Positions 33,077 to 44,295 are shown, counted from the stretch's first letter. The stretch is DNA of 64,000 nt from Erinaceus europaeus (GCF_950295315.1 NC_080180.1:64861411-64925410), one strand, 5' to 3'. Numbers and translations are program-made. Notes: generated by a model from the sequence alone, not told the origin.

Positions 33077-34819
33077 TGGAGAATAAGAACAGCAAAACAA
33101 CATATAATCTGATAAGAAAAAAAGCAGAATTCCTGAAGTCAAATGCACCATTACAGCCATTCTCTATGGAACGAATATAACCTTGTTTTCAGTACTGCAG
33201 AAAAGCAAATGGATGCTTTCTCCATGTCTTCTCCTGCAACTGTAAAATGATAAATGAAAGGTTTCAATGAAAGCATGGTGATTTAAAAAAAATCATTTTT
33301 CTTACTTATAAAAAGTAACGGCAACAAAGTCTTTTTTTGCCTAGTTAAATCTATAGAAACTATCCCTCATGAAAATAGCAGGCCTTCGAAATATTAACAT
33401 AGTCGTGCCAAAATCTGAGCAAGTGTTAACTGCTTGTGCTCTTTTGTGACACAGATGTCAGCTTAACTTCATCTCTAAAGGGCCCATCAAGGCTGTGAGG
33501 CTAGTTTCACTCAGATATACACATCAAACTGCTCACGTTAAGGAAATAAAACGAGGTGGAACATGAATGTGCCGTGTTAAGATTTAGTTCCTTATTTAAT
33601 AACATAGCATCACTCATTCTATCATTGCACATGAGATCAGTTAATAGTTCAGGAAGATATTTCAAAAATTAGATCTGTAATACAGATTGGACGAGTCCTT
33701 AGACATCACACTGAAGGCTTTTTAGAGAGGAGCTGTGATAATTCTGTTTTTTGCTTAGAAGACTAAGGTTCTCTGATTTCCCCCCTCTCTTAGTTCTCTT
33801 TCAGTAAGAAATCAACAACAGTAACAAATATATGAAAGAGAGAAAAATGTATCTTACTGAATTTAATAATTAACTTTGTTGACATAAAAGTAAGTGGCAG
33901 GTTTTGCTTTTCAAGGCTGACTCAAGAATGTTCTCATAAACAAAACACTGACTATATTTAAGCTATAAAGTTGAACAATAAAATAGTACTGAAACAATGA
34001 TATACCACTTTTCTATCTCCAAATTTATTTTAAATTTAGAGACATGTTTTATAGTTATTCTTTATCAGTACAGAGATTTATATATCTCCATAATTTGATA
34101 TAATTATAAATAGACTATATATTCATGTGTTATTAAGAGTCACAAAACTATGTAAAACTATGTAAAATAAAATTCTGTGTGAATTCTATGATTGAGGACT
34201 TCTTAAAATAGTCATCTTCAGTTACATATTTTACACCACAAAAATGTACAGACACCAGTGTTTTTTTTTTTCTCAACAACAAATACAGGCAAATTTATAT
34301 ATTCTTTATAAAAGCTTCAGATGATTCTCAATTCAAAGCTATAGAAAGAATTGAAATACTATAGATTGCAAGATGTTTTTTTTTTTTGATAGTACATATT
34401 CTGTGTTCTTCTGGTAAAACTGACAGCTCTGTCTTTGGCATTGAAAATTCAGTATGCATTCTTGACAAGATTTTGTAGCTTAAGAGTTTTTTTTTTTCTT
34501 TCTTTTTCTTTTAAACAAGGAAAAACAGGATTGGCTAGGTTATGAAAACTGGAAGAAACTAGTCATGGTAATCTTTTTCTCCATAAGTTAATCTTTGGGA
34601 CCCTGAATACCTTTTACTACATTGTATGATGTGCACTACATGAGTCCATTGAAAAACCAACTGAGTTAGATACCACATTTTAGGAAAATTATATAATATA
34701 ATATAATATATAGTTTTATATTTATTTAGAAGCTTTGAAATAGTACAGTAAACACTTTGCAACACGGTGTATAAACTACAGAATGATATCATGTGGGTCT
34801 TCAGAATACAACTATATAT
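33077..34819. other. SINE-free AT-rich DNA, nothing recognised
   Basis: Contains several T-runs (34260, 34378, 34485) and a short (ATAAT)n at 34692-34712. No coding or repeat signature was seen. Confidence 0.4.
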
Positions 34820-34869
34820 GTGTGTGTATATGTATGTATTTATCTACAAATACATACATATACACACAC
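34820..34869. repeat. 22-bp perfect inverted repeat with 6-nt loop
   Basis: The left arm 34820-34841 (GTGTGTGTATATG and so on) is exactly complementary to 34848-34869, with loop ATCTAC. The symmetry continues imperfectly outward through TG/CA and TA steps. It could form a cruciform or, if transcribed, a strong hairpin. Confidence 0.92.
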
Positions 34870-35029
34870 ACACATATATATCCCACAGGTGAAAAGAACA
34901 TAATCACAATCTCTCTTGTAAAATTGGAATAGTTTGGGTAACACTTGATCACACAAAAATAATATAAAACAGTCAAGTTTAAAACAGTGAAATTGTATTT
35001 AGAATGCACAAATTTCCTTTATCTTATGA

Positions 35030-35395
35030 CTGGCTTCTCGTGGTGAATACAGACATCTAAAGGGCTCAGTGACGTTTGGAGAGAGAAAGATAATGTAGTG
35101 CTGTAAACAGGCACACGCTGATCGCAGAGGCAAAATCGGTCGCCTCTAGAGTTTCTACAGTTCTGCACATTTCAACTCATTTCTCAGGCCTGCTGAGAGC
35201 AATTAGGTCCTATAATTGGCCACGCTGATCCCGCCGGCAATGTAAGACTCAAGTTACACGTAACTAACTGGATGGCCAAGATAATGAAGTTGAAAAGTTG
35301 ATGCTTTTGTTGGTCGACTTTGTGCAAATCATGCTGCTTCAGGAAAGTCCTGTAGAATTGACTAGCATATCCTTTTCCGTGCTGTGAAAAAGAAA
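35030..35395. promoter_or_regulatory. CpG-retaining segment, possible conserved enhancer
   Basis: Twelve CpGs in about 350 bp stand out in a very CpG-poor region. The segment includes an inverted pair of homeodomain-type half sites, CAATTA at 35200-35205 and TAATTG at 35213-35218. It lies at the right edge of the SINE-free interval. The same bases also contain the open segment described next, so regulatory and exonic readings compete. Confidence 0.4.
35184..35381 (-). CDS. Candidate terminal exon, 65 residues
   Basis: A strong acceptor (TTTTTCTTTCTTTTTCACAG) ends at 35382. The following minus-strand frame is open for 65 codons before TGA at 35186-35184. The peptide starts HGKGYASQFYRTFLKQHDLH and is soluble-looking at first, then hydrophobic (LFNFIILAIQLV). 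No family was recognised. It could be an alternative last exon, but no AATAAA was found close downstream. The sequence may instead be a conserved non-coding element. Confidence 0.25.
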   Translation of the reverse strand, partial: HGKGYASQFYRTFLKQHDLHKVDQQKHQLFNFIILAIQLVTCNLSLTLPAGSAWPIIGPNCSQQA

Positions 35396-35984
35396 GAAAA
35401 ATACTCTAAGCAAAGAGCCTGACTTGGGGGATTTCGAATTGTACGTCATTTTAAAGAAACAAATACAGTGGAGACAGGTTGTGTTTTATTATTATTTTGT
35501 TTTGTTTTGATCCCTCCACCTGACCCAGGTAGTGTCAAACTGTTTCAGGTTGACCCTGAGTCCTAGTCATCACTGTCATTCTATTATCTGGCTTTCTGAA
35601 AATGATAGCTTTGACATTTTCACAAATCAGTGCTACATGGGAAAGGTATAATTTACATACCCATGGTGGATATTGTGAAAACTATCTTTTTAAAGCTACC
35701 TACAAGCAATCCCTACTTTATCATTTATGCATTTCTGGAACAAGTTTATAGATTATTTATAAATGATTTTCCAGATGTTTCATTCAGTAAACTCTAAATT
35801 ATATAAATTAAATCAATATATAGTAAACTCACTCCAGAAAGGATTTATAGATTTAACAAAACTTAAGAATCACATTTCCTGACTTATTTTATCTGAGTTT
35901 CTTAGTTCTATAGAAACCAATATCTTATTATGGCTACAAAAAAAATTCTAACATAAATACATTCCGTAAAAGGAGTCCATTTCT

Positions 35985-36220
35985 CCTTGGCTCCCCACCT
36001 GCAGGGGAGTCGCTTCACAGGCGGTGAAGCAGGTCTGCAGGTGTCTGTCTTTCTCTCCCCCTCTCTGTCTTCCCCTCCTCTCTCCATTTCTCTCTGTCCT
36101 ATCCAACAAGGAAGACATCAATAACAACAACAGTAACAACGACAACAATAAAACAACAAAGGCAACAAAAGGGAATAAATAAATAAATATTTTTTAAAAA
36201 TTAAAAAAAAAAAAAAAAGG
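35985..36220 (+). mobile_element. A-short SINE, 5' truncated at box B
   Basis: Starts at TTGGCTCCCCACCTGCAGG, so the whole tRNA-like promoter is missing, then is near consensus to the tail. It is the first SINE after the 10.9-kb SINE-free interval. Confidence 0.9.
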
Positions 36221-36490
36221 AATCCATTTTCACACAGAAGACAGAGGTGAGTGGGAGAAGATGTCTTCAGACTTGCTCTGAAATTTAAAAAGACATTAAC
36301 CTAGGAAGCAGTGCCCAGGTTTAGTCCCTCTACAGTTTTCGCATTTTATTTATACACAACACTAGAGAATATTCTTCCTATCTGTCTATAATCTTTGTAA
36401 TAGTTGACCTGAAGCAGTGTGAACAGAAACTTCACCTGTAGGTGAGCACCTGACTTATAAGAGATGCTTCATGAAAAGGTGCTTTTTTTC

Positions 36491-36765
36491 AACTGTAGTG
36501 CAGCGGGTTAAACACACGTGGTGCAAAGCGCAAGGTCTGGCATAAGGATCCTTGTTCGAGCCCCCGGCTCCCCACCTGCAGGGGAGTCGCTTCACAGGTG
36601 GTGAAGCAGGTCTGCAGGTGTCTGTCTTTCTCTCCCCTTCTCTGTCTTCCCCTTCTCTCTCCATTTCTCTCTGTCTTATACAACAACAACAATAAAAAAC
36701 AACAATCGTAACAAAGGGAAAATAATTAAATATAAAAAAAGAAAATGCGATTTAAAAAAAAAAAG
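36491..36765 (+). mobile_element. A-short SINE, first bases missing
   Basis: Starts within the head (AACTGTAGTGCAGCGGG) and retains box B (GTTCGAGCCCCC). The tail is A-rich. The gap 36221-36490 shows nothing recognisable. Confidence 0.88.
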
Positions 36766-36934
36766 ATAGTTCCATTGCAATTCTACATGAAATTGAAGTT
36801 TTAGAACTGCACTAAATAGCCCGACCAAACTGCTTCAATCCAGCGACTAGCTGAGATGTCTAGAGAGAGATGCATGTGTGTAGGTGTATTTTCTCTTTCA
36901 GCCAATTCAGTTCCTCTCCCGTGGGACTTCCTTT

Positions 36935-37140
36935 TACCTTTTCCTTCTATTTTATCAGGACAGGAAGACTTGAGAGGGGAAAGGGAAAGATAGAGAAGAA
37001 AGAGAGAGACGCCTGCAGCCATGCTTCCTGACTTGCAAAGTTTCACTCCTGTAATTGAGGAGGAGGGTGTGTGGGAGGTCAAACTCAGGTACTTGCTCAT
37101 CAGCAAATGTGTGGGCTCAACAGGCTTCACCAGTGACCGG
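36935..37140 (-). mobile_element. Old B-type SINE
   Basis: Reverse copy with CCTGCAGCCATGCTTCCTGA and GGAGGTCAAACTCAGGTAC. The head is eroded. Confidence 0.6.
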
Positions 37141-37728
37141 CCACTCCTGTGATATTTTCAAAAGGATTTTCTACTCATATACCTTTCTGAATCTTTTCCT
37201 TATTTCCTCATTTATTTTTTTTTCTCAAGTATTCAATTTCTAAGCAGATCAAGCATTTATTCACTGGTTTATTTACCTTTTAGTAGAAACATATTAATTA
37301 AAATTGTGAAAGTCAGGTACTGCCATTTACAGAAATCAAATTGGAAATCAGCATAATGCATGTACTGTGTAGCTCCCAGTGTTAAAAATAATCCAAGCAG
37401 ATTTTCTTTGGCAATGTCATATGATATGAATCGAGTTAGCTTTGACACAGGACTACATGGTAATGGCTGTAACTTACCTGATCATAAAGCTAAAAGGAAT
37501 ATTCTATAATCAAAGAGAAACTCGATTCTCATAAAAAAAATTATCAAATCCATTTTTTTCAGGTCCTTGAATTCAAATCCCCTGTTTCATCATAAACATG
37601 TGTATCCTTCAATGTATTCTGTTTTTACCAAGTAGAATTTTAATTTGTCAGTAAATTATAATAATTAAAATTCTGCCAATCTATAAATAATATTGCTTTT
37701 TCATGAGGTAAGAATATTAATTACAAGT
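37141..37728. other. Unique AT-rich DNA, nothing recognised
   Basis: Low GC with no long frame. Confidence 0.45.
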
Positions 37729-38101
37729 TGAAGCTCTCTTTTTTTTTTCTGCCTCCAGGGTTATTGTCGTGGCTCTGTGCCTGTACCAGGAACCCACTGC
37801 TCCTGGAGGCTATTTTTTCCCTTTTGTTACCCTAGTTGTTTTACCATTGTTGTGGTTATTATTATCATTGTTATTGATATCATTGTTGTTGGATAGGACA
37901 GAGAGAAATGGAGAGAGGAGGGGAAGACAGAGAGGGGGAGAGAAAGACAGATGCCTGCAGATCTGCTTTACCACCTGTGAAGCGACTCCCCTGCAGGTGG
38001 GGAGCCAGCCGGGGGCTCCAACCGAGATCCTTACACTGGTCCTGGTGCTTTGCGCCATGTGCGTTTAACCCACTGTGCCACCGCCCAACCCCTGAAGCTC
38101 T
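37729..38101 (-). mobile_element. A-long SINE with TSD and perfect 3' stem
   Basis: TGAAGCTCT flanks the copy (37729-37737 and 38093-38101). The 3' module has a perfect 9-bp inverted repeat, GCCTCCAGG (37751-37759) and CCTGGAGGC (37802-37810), with a 42-nt loop. Open frames across it are repeat-derived. Confidence 0.93.
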
Positions 38102-38130
38102 TTGTTTTGATATTATGAATCAGAAAAAAA

Positions 38131-38250
38131 TCTTGTGGGGGTTATATGGAAAATTGGGAAATGTTATGCATGTACAAACTATTGTATTTACTGTCGAATG
38201 TAAAACATTAATTTCCCAATAAAGAAATTTAAAAAAAAATAAGAAAAAAA
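38131..38250 (+). mobile_element. LINE-like 3' terminus with AATAAAG and A tail
   Basis: GGGGGTTATATGGAAAATTG leads to AACATTAATTTCCCAATAAAG and an A-rich tail. This is the form of a 5'-truncated LINE 3' end, different from 3U. L1 identity is inferred. Confidence 0.55.
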
Positions 38251-38640
38251 AATCTCATGTATTGGAAGCATTAGTTCTACAAGGTTAAGATCAACAGAAA
38301 CTTGGGAGTGGCCAACACACAGCCTAACGAGTAAGCCAGTGTGTAAGAAAACAAGTACATCAAGAAACTACCTCTTGGGAGAAAAGCAGAAACTCGTCAA
38401 CCTCACATATGTTTAAGTCAGTAAAAGATTTCTAATTACATTACAATAGCACTTGTGGGAAAAGCTATTAACATACATTTTCTACATTCATTTGATTTAG
38501 TCAGAATACAGAAAGGAATTATTACTGAAATGGATCACAGTTGTAACAGCACAGAAGTTTACATGCGTTTGACTATCTATAGGCTTGTTTTACTCACTGC
38601 TTAGGGCTCTGTGTAAGTTGCTTCTTAAAAAAAAAAAAGT
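38251..38640. other. Unique sequence, nothing recognised
   Basis: Single-copy AT-rich DNA. Confidence 0.45.
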
Positions 38641-38995
38641 GAGGGGATCAGGCGGTGGCACAGCAGGTTAAGTGCACAAGGTACAAAGCTCAAGGACCAG
38701 TGTATGGATCCCGGTTCGAGCCCCCAGCTCCCCACATACGGGGTGGGGGGGGGTCGTTTCACATATGGTGAAGCAGACCTGCAGGTGTCTATCTTTCTCT
38801 CCCCCTCTCTGTCTTCCCCTCCTCTTTTGATTTCTCTCTGTCCTATCCAACAACAACAGCAATAGCAACAATAGTAACAAGGGCAACAAAAATGGAGGGG
38901 AGGCACAGGGAAAGGCCTCCATAGCAGTGGATGTGTGGTGCAGGCACCGAGCCCCAGCTCCAATCCTGGAGGCAAAAAAAAAAAAAAAAAAAAAA
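38641..38995 (+). mobile_element. A-long SINE, plus orientation
   Basis: The only complete A-long copy in plus orientation. It has head GGGGATCAGGCGGTGGCACAG, box B GGTTCGAGCCC, the 3' module from GGCCTCCA (38914) to CCTGGAGGC (38965-38973), and poly-A. Confidence 0.93.
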
Positions 38996-39265
38996 GTGAA
39001 TCTGCTCCAGATTTTGAGGAATACAATCAATCACCGTTCATTAAATGTACTTCCTCCTTCCTGCCTATCTGATAATTTGGGAATGCAAACAGAGCAAGGG
39101 CTGAGTTTGGAGGTCAAGACTAATCAGAATACGGACACAAGATTCCTTCCACTACAGAAGCCAGCTTCCCAGATGTAAACTACTCACAGAGCAACTGGAG
39201 GAAAAGGGAATATCATCCTGTTTCTAAAGCTAGGGACGGATGTATACATACGTGTGTGTCTGTGT
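38996..39265. other. Unique sequence, nothing recognised
   Basis: Short single-copy gap before the TG run. Confidence 0.4.
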
Positions 39266-39268
39266 ACA

Positions 39269-39302
<34 letters not shown>

Positions 39303-39523
39303 GTTTCAAGGCTTTGAAAAGATGTTTGAATACAGAGTAATCATTATATGGCTTCATGTTGGACAAGCACAAGCGGCACACAGATATTTCCAATTCATTG
39401 CTGTTGCATTTTTTTGAGTCAGTACTATGGACAGTTACTGCTCAGCATGAACTGGTTAGGCATTTGTTGAAGCATTTCAAGCTAGAATAGGGTCAGGTGC
39501 TTCGAGTCACTTTGTTTCTGATG

Positions 39524-39560
<37 letters not shown>
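39266..39560. repeat. Two (TG)n microsatellites
   Basis: TG runs at about 39266-39300 and 39526-39560, with the shorter, imperfect alternating stretch TACGTGTGTGTCTGTGTACA before the first. Confidence 0.92.
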
Positions 39561-39563
<3 letters not shown>

Positions 39564-39892
39564 CCAAAAAGCACTGGGGGAATTTTCATCTTTTCTTTTC
39601 ATTACACAAGTGCATTTTCTCCCTAGGGATTTGTCAGCATATGTAGGGAAATGGTCAGTTGATAATGGATGAGAGATTTATCTCCATCAAATCGAGAGTA
39701 AAGGAATAAGGTCTGTTAGGATTTCTTTTTAACTCTATTCATCTGCCACATTTATTCTTCATGTTGAGTCAGAAAAATGTCACACTTAAGACATTTAATG
39801 TCTCAACTACAAATGAAAATATACTCCTAATGGAAAATACTCAAACATCTGCCTTCTTATAATTTAGCATCACACGGCAATATTTAGCACAT
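39561..39892. other. Unique sequence, nothing recognised
   Basis: AT-rich single-copy DNA. Confidence 0.4.
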
Positions 39893-39962
39893 ATATTGGG
39901 TTGTCAGAAAACTCATGAGGCATTTTTCTATGCAAAATATGCCATGACTTTGAAGATACCCT
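39893..39962. mobile_element. Possible mariner terminal-repeat relic
   Basis: ATATTGGGTTGTCAGAAAAC is close to the TTGGGTTGGCCAAAAAGT-type ends of mammalian mariner elements and is followed by similar A/T-rich terminal sequence. No second terminal repeat or transposase frame was found. Confidence 0.3.
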
Positions 39963-40423
39963 AATATATGTATCTTTATATGTATATATGCTTAATAAAA
40001 CGATTTAAATAAAACTTCCATGATGCACATTTTCTTGTATTTCTTATCTTCTGTTGTTTTTGGTAATTTTCAACATGTGTTATTAAATGCCAACAGCAAA
40101 AAGGCTGATCAATGAATTGAGAATACTCACTGCAAACATGCATGTCACAAAGAAATGACAAACCTAGCAGTACTTTCATCCTTTCTATACTGCGTCTATT
40201 GCTACAAGCTACAGTTACAGCCAGATGGAAAAATAATTTAACGATCTGAAAATTCATATGACTGCACTTGTACAACAGAAAGCAAAATGCCCATTACACT
40301 TTATAACAGTATGATCCACAGGAATTAAAGTAATCATTAAAGTTGGGGGGGGGAATCTCATTTATTTCTGGGATGGAAAGAAAGCCCACCATTCAAACAA
40401 TCCTGATGGTGGAGGATCTCTAC
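39963..40423. other. Unique sequence, nothing recognised
   Basis: A 99-codon minus-strand frame (39976-40275) lies here, without splice sites or a known domain. Confidence 0.4.
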
Positions 40424-40429
40424 TACATT

Positions 40430-40600
40430 AAAAAAAAAAAAAAAAGAAAGAGAAAGAACAGGAGAGAAGAAAGAAAAGAGATGGAAAAGGAAAGGAATGG
40501 GAAAAAAAGGAAAAGAAAGGAAAGGAAAGGAAAGGAAAGGAAAGGAAAGGAAAGGAAAGGAAAGGAAAGGAAAGGAAAGGAAAGGAAAGGAAAGGAGGAA
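40430..40600. repeat. (GGAAA)n purine tract
   Basis: An A-run and degenerate AG sequence lead into purine-only DNA at 40499-40600, with about 15 GGAAA units. Overlapping Lys/Arg/Gly-rich and Phe/Leu/Ser-rich frames are products of the array. Confidence 0.97.
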
Positions 40601-41545
40601 TACAGATCAGTAGTATACCCCAGAGCACACTCAAGTGTTTGAGACATTTTCGCAGAGGGAGGACACCTGTTAGGCATGAAGTGAATCTGGCATAGTTTAA
40701 GCCTACTGCCTGTTCCAGAAAGCAGGGAGAGGCAAGGAAATCTATTGTCTGTCTCCAGACTAAAGCTTATCAGAAACTGAAAGGCCATTCAAATCAAGTC
40801 TCCCTCGGAGTCCCGGTTGGTTATGTTCATGTTCTTATGTCTTATTCTTGAATTGTTATTGAAGATTCTCTTTAAAAATCACTCTAAAGAATTTTTTTTT
40901 TCTTTTTAACTCTAGCGCCCCCAAATTGGCCCATTCATGTTAACTATGAAAAGTAGGTCACCGCTCAGTTTATTTTTTCTCTTCCAACTTCAACACCCTT
41001 TTATTCGCTTTTAACTTGAGAAATACACTTCTCACTGTGAAAGAAGCCATGGATATAGCTCATATGGTAAATATTTTCCTCTTCACGAAAAATTCAAACA
41101 GATTCTAAATTATGAAATATGATGAAAAAACTGAGCACGTTATATCTTATGAAATATAAAATATAGAACTTTCTGTTGGTAGGCTATATATGCATATGCC
41201 TTTCGGAAAATGATTACATCATAAAATTGCATTATATTCACACAGTATGTATCAGATAAATATTCTATGATGTTCACTTTCGTGCCTCCTAAAGTTAAGC
41301 TTATTTTATAATCATCATGCCATCTTCATTTTATAACCATCCAAGTTAAATATTCAGTCATCAGACAGTATGCCTCTTCATTCTAGCTTGACAGTTAAAG
41401 GACTACGAAAAATACCTATGACACAAGATTTTATTTTAAGGAGATGGTTAACATACATGAACTTGATCAGTCTTCTAGAAAAAGAAATTTGCGAAGCAAA
41501 GGACTCATATGATCCTTCAGCCCAATTATATAAGCAGTATGTAGC
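40601..41545. other. Unique sequence, nothing recognised
   Basis: About 0.9 kb, AT-rich, no coding or repeat signature. Confidence 0.4.
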
Positions 41546-41546
41546 A

Positions 41547-41772
41547 GGACCGGCAGTGTAGCTCAGCGGGGTAGGGGATACTGCCCACTTAACAATACGT
41601 GTCACCCATATTCCATTCCAGCCCTCAACACAGGCAGGGAGCCTGTGGTGCTGTCTCTCTTTTTTTACCTGAAAAAATTAGCCCAGAATAATGAACCACT
41701 GGCAACTGTGTGTGTGTCTGTCTGTGTCTGTGTGTGTGTGTGTGTGTCTGTGTATGTGTGTGTGTGTGTGTT
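41547..41772 (+). mobile_element. E-type SINE followed by (TG)n
   Basis: GGCAGTGTAGCTCAGCGGGG is a clear tRNA-like box A and TATTCCATTCCAGCCC is a decayed box B. A degenerate (TG)n follows at 41707-41772. Confidence 0.6.
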
Positions 41773-42423
41773 AAAGCCAAGTATATAATTATATGTGTAT
41801 GCAGTGTTTACAATAATGTTTGTAATTAATAAGTATTTGCTGAATTAAAAGATAAGTACATATGTATTTTAAATTATAAAAAGGTGAAAACTATAGTTTC
41901 ATGAGACAGAAAGGCTTTTTGCAGAATGACTAAAATGGGTGATTTCATTGAGAATATATATATTTTTTCTTAGTCATACTTCCTGGGAAACCTTTAGTTA
42001 ATCATTGACTACTAAAACTGAATATTATTATCTATAATGCTATGACTTTTGTGAGACCATCTATCAACTTGGGGCTATTAGCTGAAAATAAATGAGAACT
42101 CAGTTCCTCAGTTAAAAATATTGGGTGCAAAGGAATTTATTTTATAATCTTTAAGGTATCTTAGAGATCCAATAGAATTATGTATAGTCTTGCTTTTATG
42201 AACTGAAAATTCAGATTTTTAGTATTGCTCAGTATTTATTTCTAAGCCAAGATGAAAGACTTAACAGTTTTCATAAATACATATACATATATATTAATAT
42301 ACACCTCTTATTTGTTCACAAGTATATTCTTTAAGTAAGATGATACAATGATACTCTCACTTAGCTTTGTATAGGGAAGTGAGCCACTTGAAACCTCTCT
42401 AGGCACTAAAAAATATTTACATT
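41773..42423. other. Unique AT-rich DNA, nothing recognised
   Basis: No recognisable feature. Confidence 0.4.
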
Positions 42424-42554
42424 GTCGGGCCAGAAAAATTGCTCATGTTGGTAGTGAACAACATTGTCATATGCACAACCTACATCCAGACCCAGCCAGT
42501 TCAATGTTGTGGTCTCTTTCACTCTCTCTGCCTTTCTGTTTTATAAAAGTATAA

Positions 42555-42604
<50 letters not shown>
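42424..42604 (+). mobile_element. E-type SINE ending in (TG)n
   Basis: GGGCCAGAAAAATTGCTCATG head, CCAGACCCAGCCAGTTC core and a pyrimidine run, followed by about 24 TG units at 42556-42604. The array sits where the tail would be. Confidence 0.55.
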
Positions 42605-42606
<2 letters not shown>

Positions 42607-43190
42607 CTGAAATCTATCTTCTAGCACATTGAAAACTGATTTACCAGGAATAACCTTGGTTATGTCAACCATATTAAGAACCACAAATTTTTTTAAATAG
42701 GGAAAATATAATGTTAGTAACTCCACTTTATTCCACTTATAACCCTTCTATATCGTTTAATATATTAATTACAGGTGCTTTGAATCTATGAAAAAAAAAC
42801 CATCAGTGATTATGTGTCAACCTCTAACCAGATGATATACCCTAAGCATTACCACTCTTAAAGTTGATTTGAGCAAGTTCTCTAAAAGCATACTATAATC
42901 ATACACAACTTTTCCATTTATATAACAAGAATTACCAACATCCAAATTCTTTTTGAATATTAAAATAATTAATGTTGAAAAATTAGCTCGTGTTGAAAAT
43001 AGTAAGACTATTACGTTCCATATAATTTTCTATAGAGTGTAGATATCTCTTCTAAACTTATGTAAAATTGTCAAAAACAATGCTCTAGGAGCTTAAAACA
43101 TCTTCCCCAAAGGGAAATAAATAATAGGACATCCCATTGCTCAGGATGCTATAGTCATTGCTCTAGGGCCTCTTGAGAGAGTCCTATTCT
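42605..43190. other. Unique AT-rich DNA, nothing recognised
   Basis: No repeat or coding signature. Confidence 0.4.
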
Positions 43191-43194
43191 GGGT

Positions 43195-43345
43195 CAGAGA
43201 CAGACTTCACCTCCTAGGACACACATGTCGTAAGAACCATTCAGGTTCAGGCCCTGGTACCATATGGGAGCTCCATGGCCCTGGGGCCCTGGGGGAAGCT
43301 TGAGTTGTGGTTCCTTCTCTATGTCTTTTATATATGACAAATCCG
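43195..43345 (+). mobile_element. E-type SINE relic
   Basis: CATTCAGGTTCAGGCCCTGG (box-B region), CCATATGGGAGCTCCATGG and a pyrimidine-rich end. The minus-strand frames over it are not genes. Confidence 0.45.
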
Positions 43346-44215
43346 GAGGCACGGAGCAGTGAATCATGCACCAATGCAAAACAAAGAAACCCCACCACAC
43401 TGGCCTCTTACAATTAAGCTTGGAGCGTGAATTTCTTTTTAAATGCTCTGACCCTACATAACATGTCTTTTAGAGAACACACTTTACCCTAGGTTGCTCT
43501 TTTTTATACCATGACTGAAAAAAGATTTTTAAATCCTTTATCATAATCCACTGAAATATTTTCACTGGTTTGTTCTAGAACTATCTGAAAATCAAATCCT
43601 TTACAGTGACCAGAGAGAAGTACACTTCGTTTCTTTTGAAGACTATAATCTTACTTTAACACCAAATAAAGGATTCTTTCGTTCTTGCCAGACAAATACT
43701 GTTATTTGGTCTATCAAAAATTCTTACACAATGTCAATGTTTCCTTAAAGAATAAATAGGTCCTTTTTTGAGAATTACAAAGCTGATAATATTTACTGAC
43801 ATTTAGACACTTGTACTCCACGTAGTTTCATTCCAAACAAAATTAGGAGATCAAATTAGCTACTTCTTTGTAAGGTGAAAATTAGCATTATTTTTTCCAA
43901 ACAGAAGGCATAAATTATTACTTAATTGAACATTTCTAAAACTATCAGAACTCCATGCCTTTAGAGATCTGTTTGCAGTAAATACCATCATTCCTTCACA
44001 ATATTAAATCAACTGCTAGATGTGCAATGACTCTTTGAAAAATGAAAAGAAGCTTGAATCCACCAACAAATGATGAGTAGATTTAAAAATAAAGCCATAG
44101 TGCCTTCATTTAAAAATATGTAACCATGTATCTGATTCGTTAGCAACTAATCGTTATTCAAGAAGGATTAAGTGTTCCTCAGTTTTTCTATACCTCTATC
44201 AAAAGAAAAAGAAAA
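43346..44215. other. Unique AT-rich DNA, nothing recognised
   Basis: About 0.9 kb without features. Confidence 0.4.
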
Positions 44216-44217
44216 AA

Positions 44218-44295
44218 AGGCCACTAGGAGCAGTGGATTCCGAATGCAGGCAACAAGGCCAGTGACAATCCTGGTGGCAATAAAAATATATAATA
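44218..44295 (+). mobile_element. Isolated 3' module of an A-long SINE
   Basis: GGCCACTAGGAGCAGTGGATT through CAATCCTGGTGGCAATAAAA is only the extra 3' module, with no SINE body: a very 5'-truncated A-long copy. Confidence 0.65.

Noticed and set aside
32853..33160. Poly-Arg, poly-Glu and poly-Leu frames
   Set aside because: Three readings of the same purine-only tract.
38625..39030. Minus-strand frames of 120-133 codons
   Set aside because: Entirely explained by the plus-oriented A-long SINE at 38641-38995.
40343..40788. Lys/Arg/Gly-rich and Phe/Leu/Ser-rich frames
   Set aside because: Products of the (GGAAA)n array and the A-run next to it.
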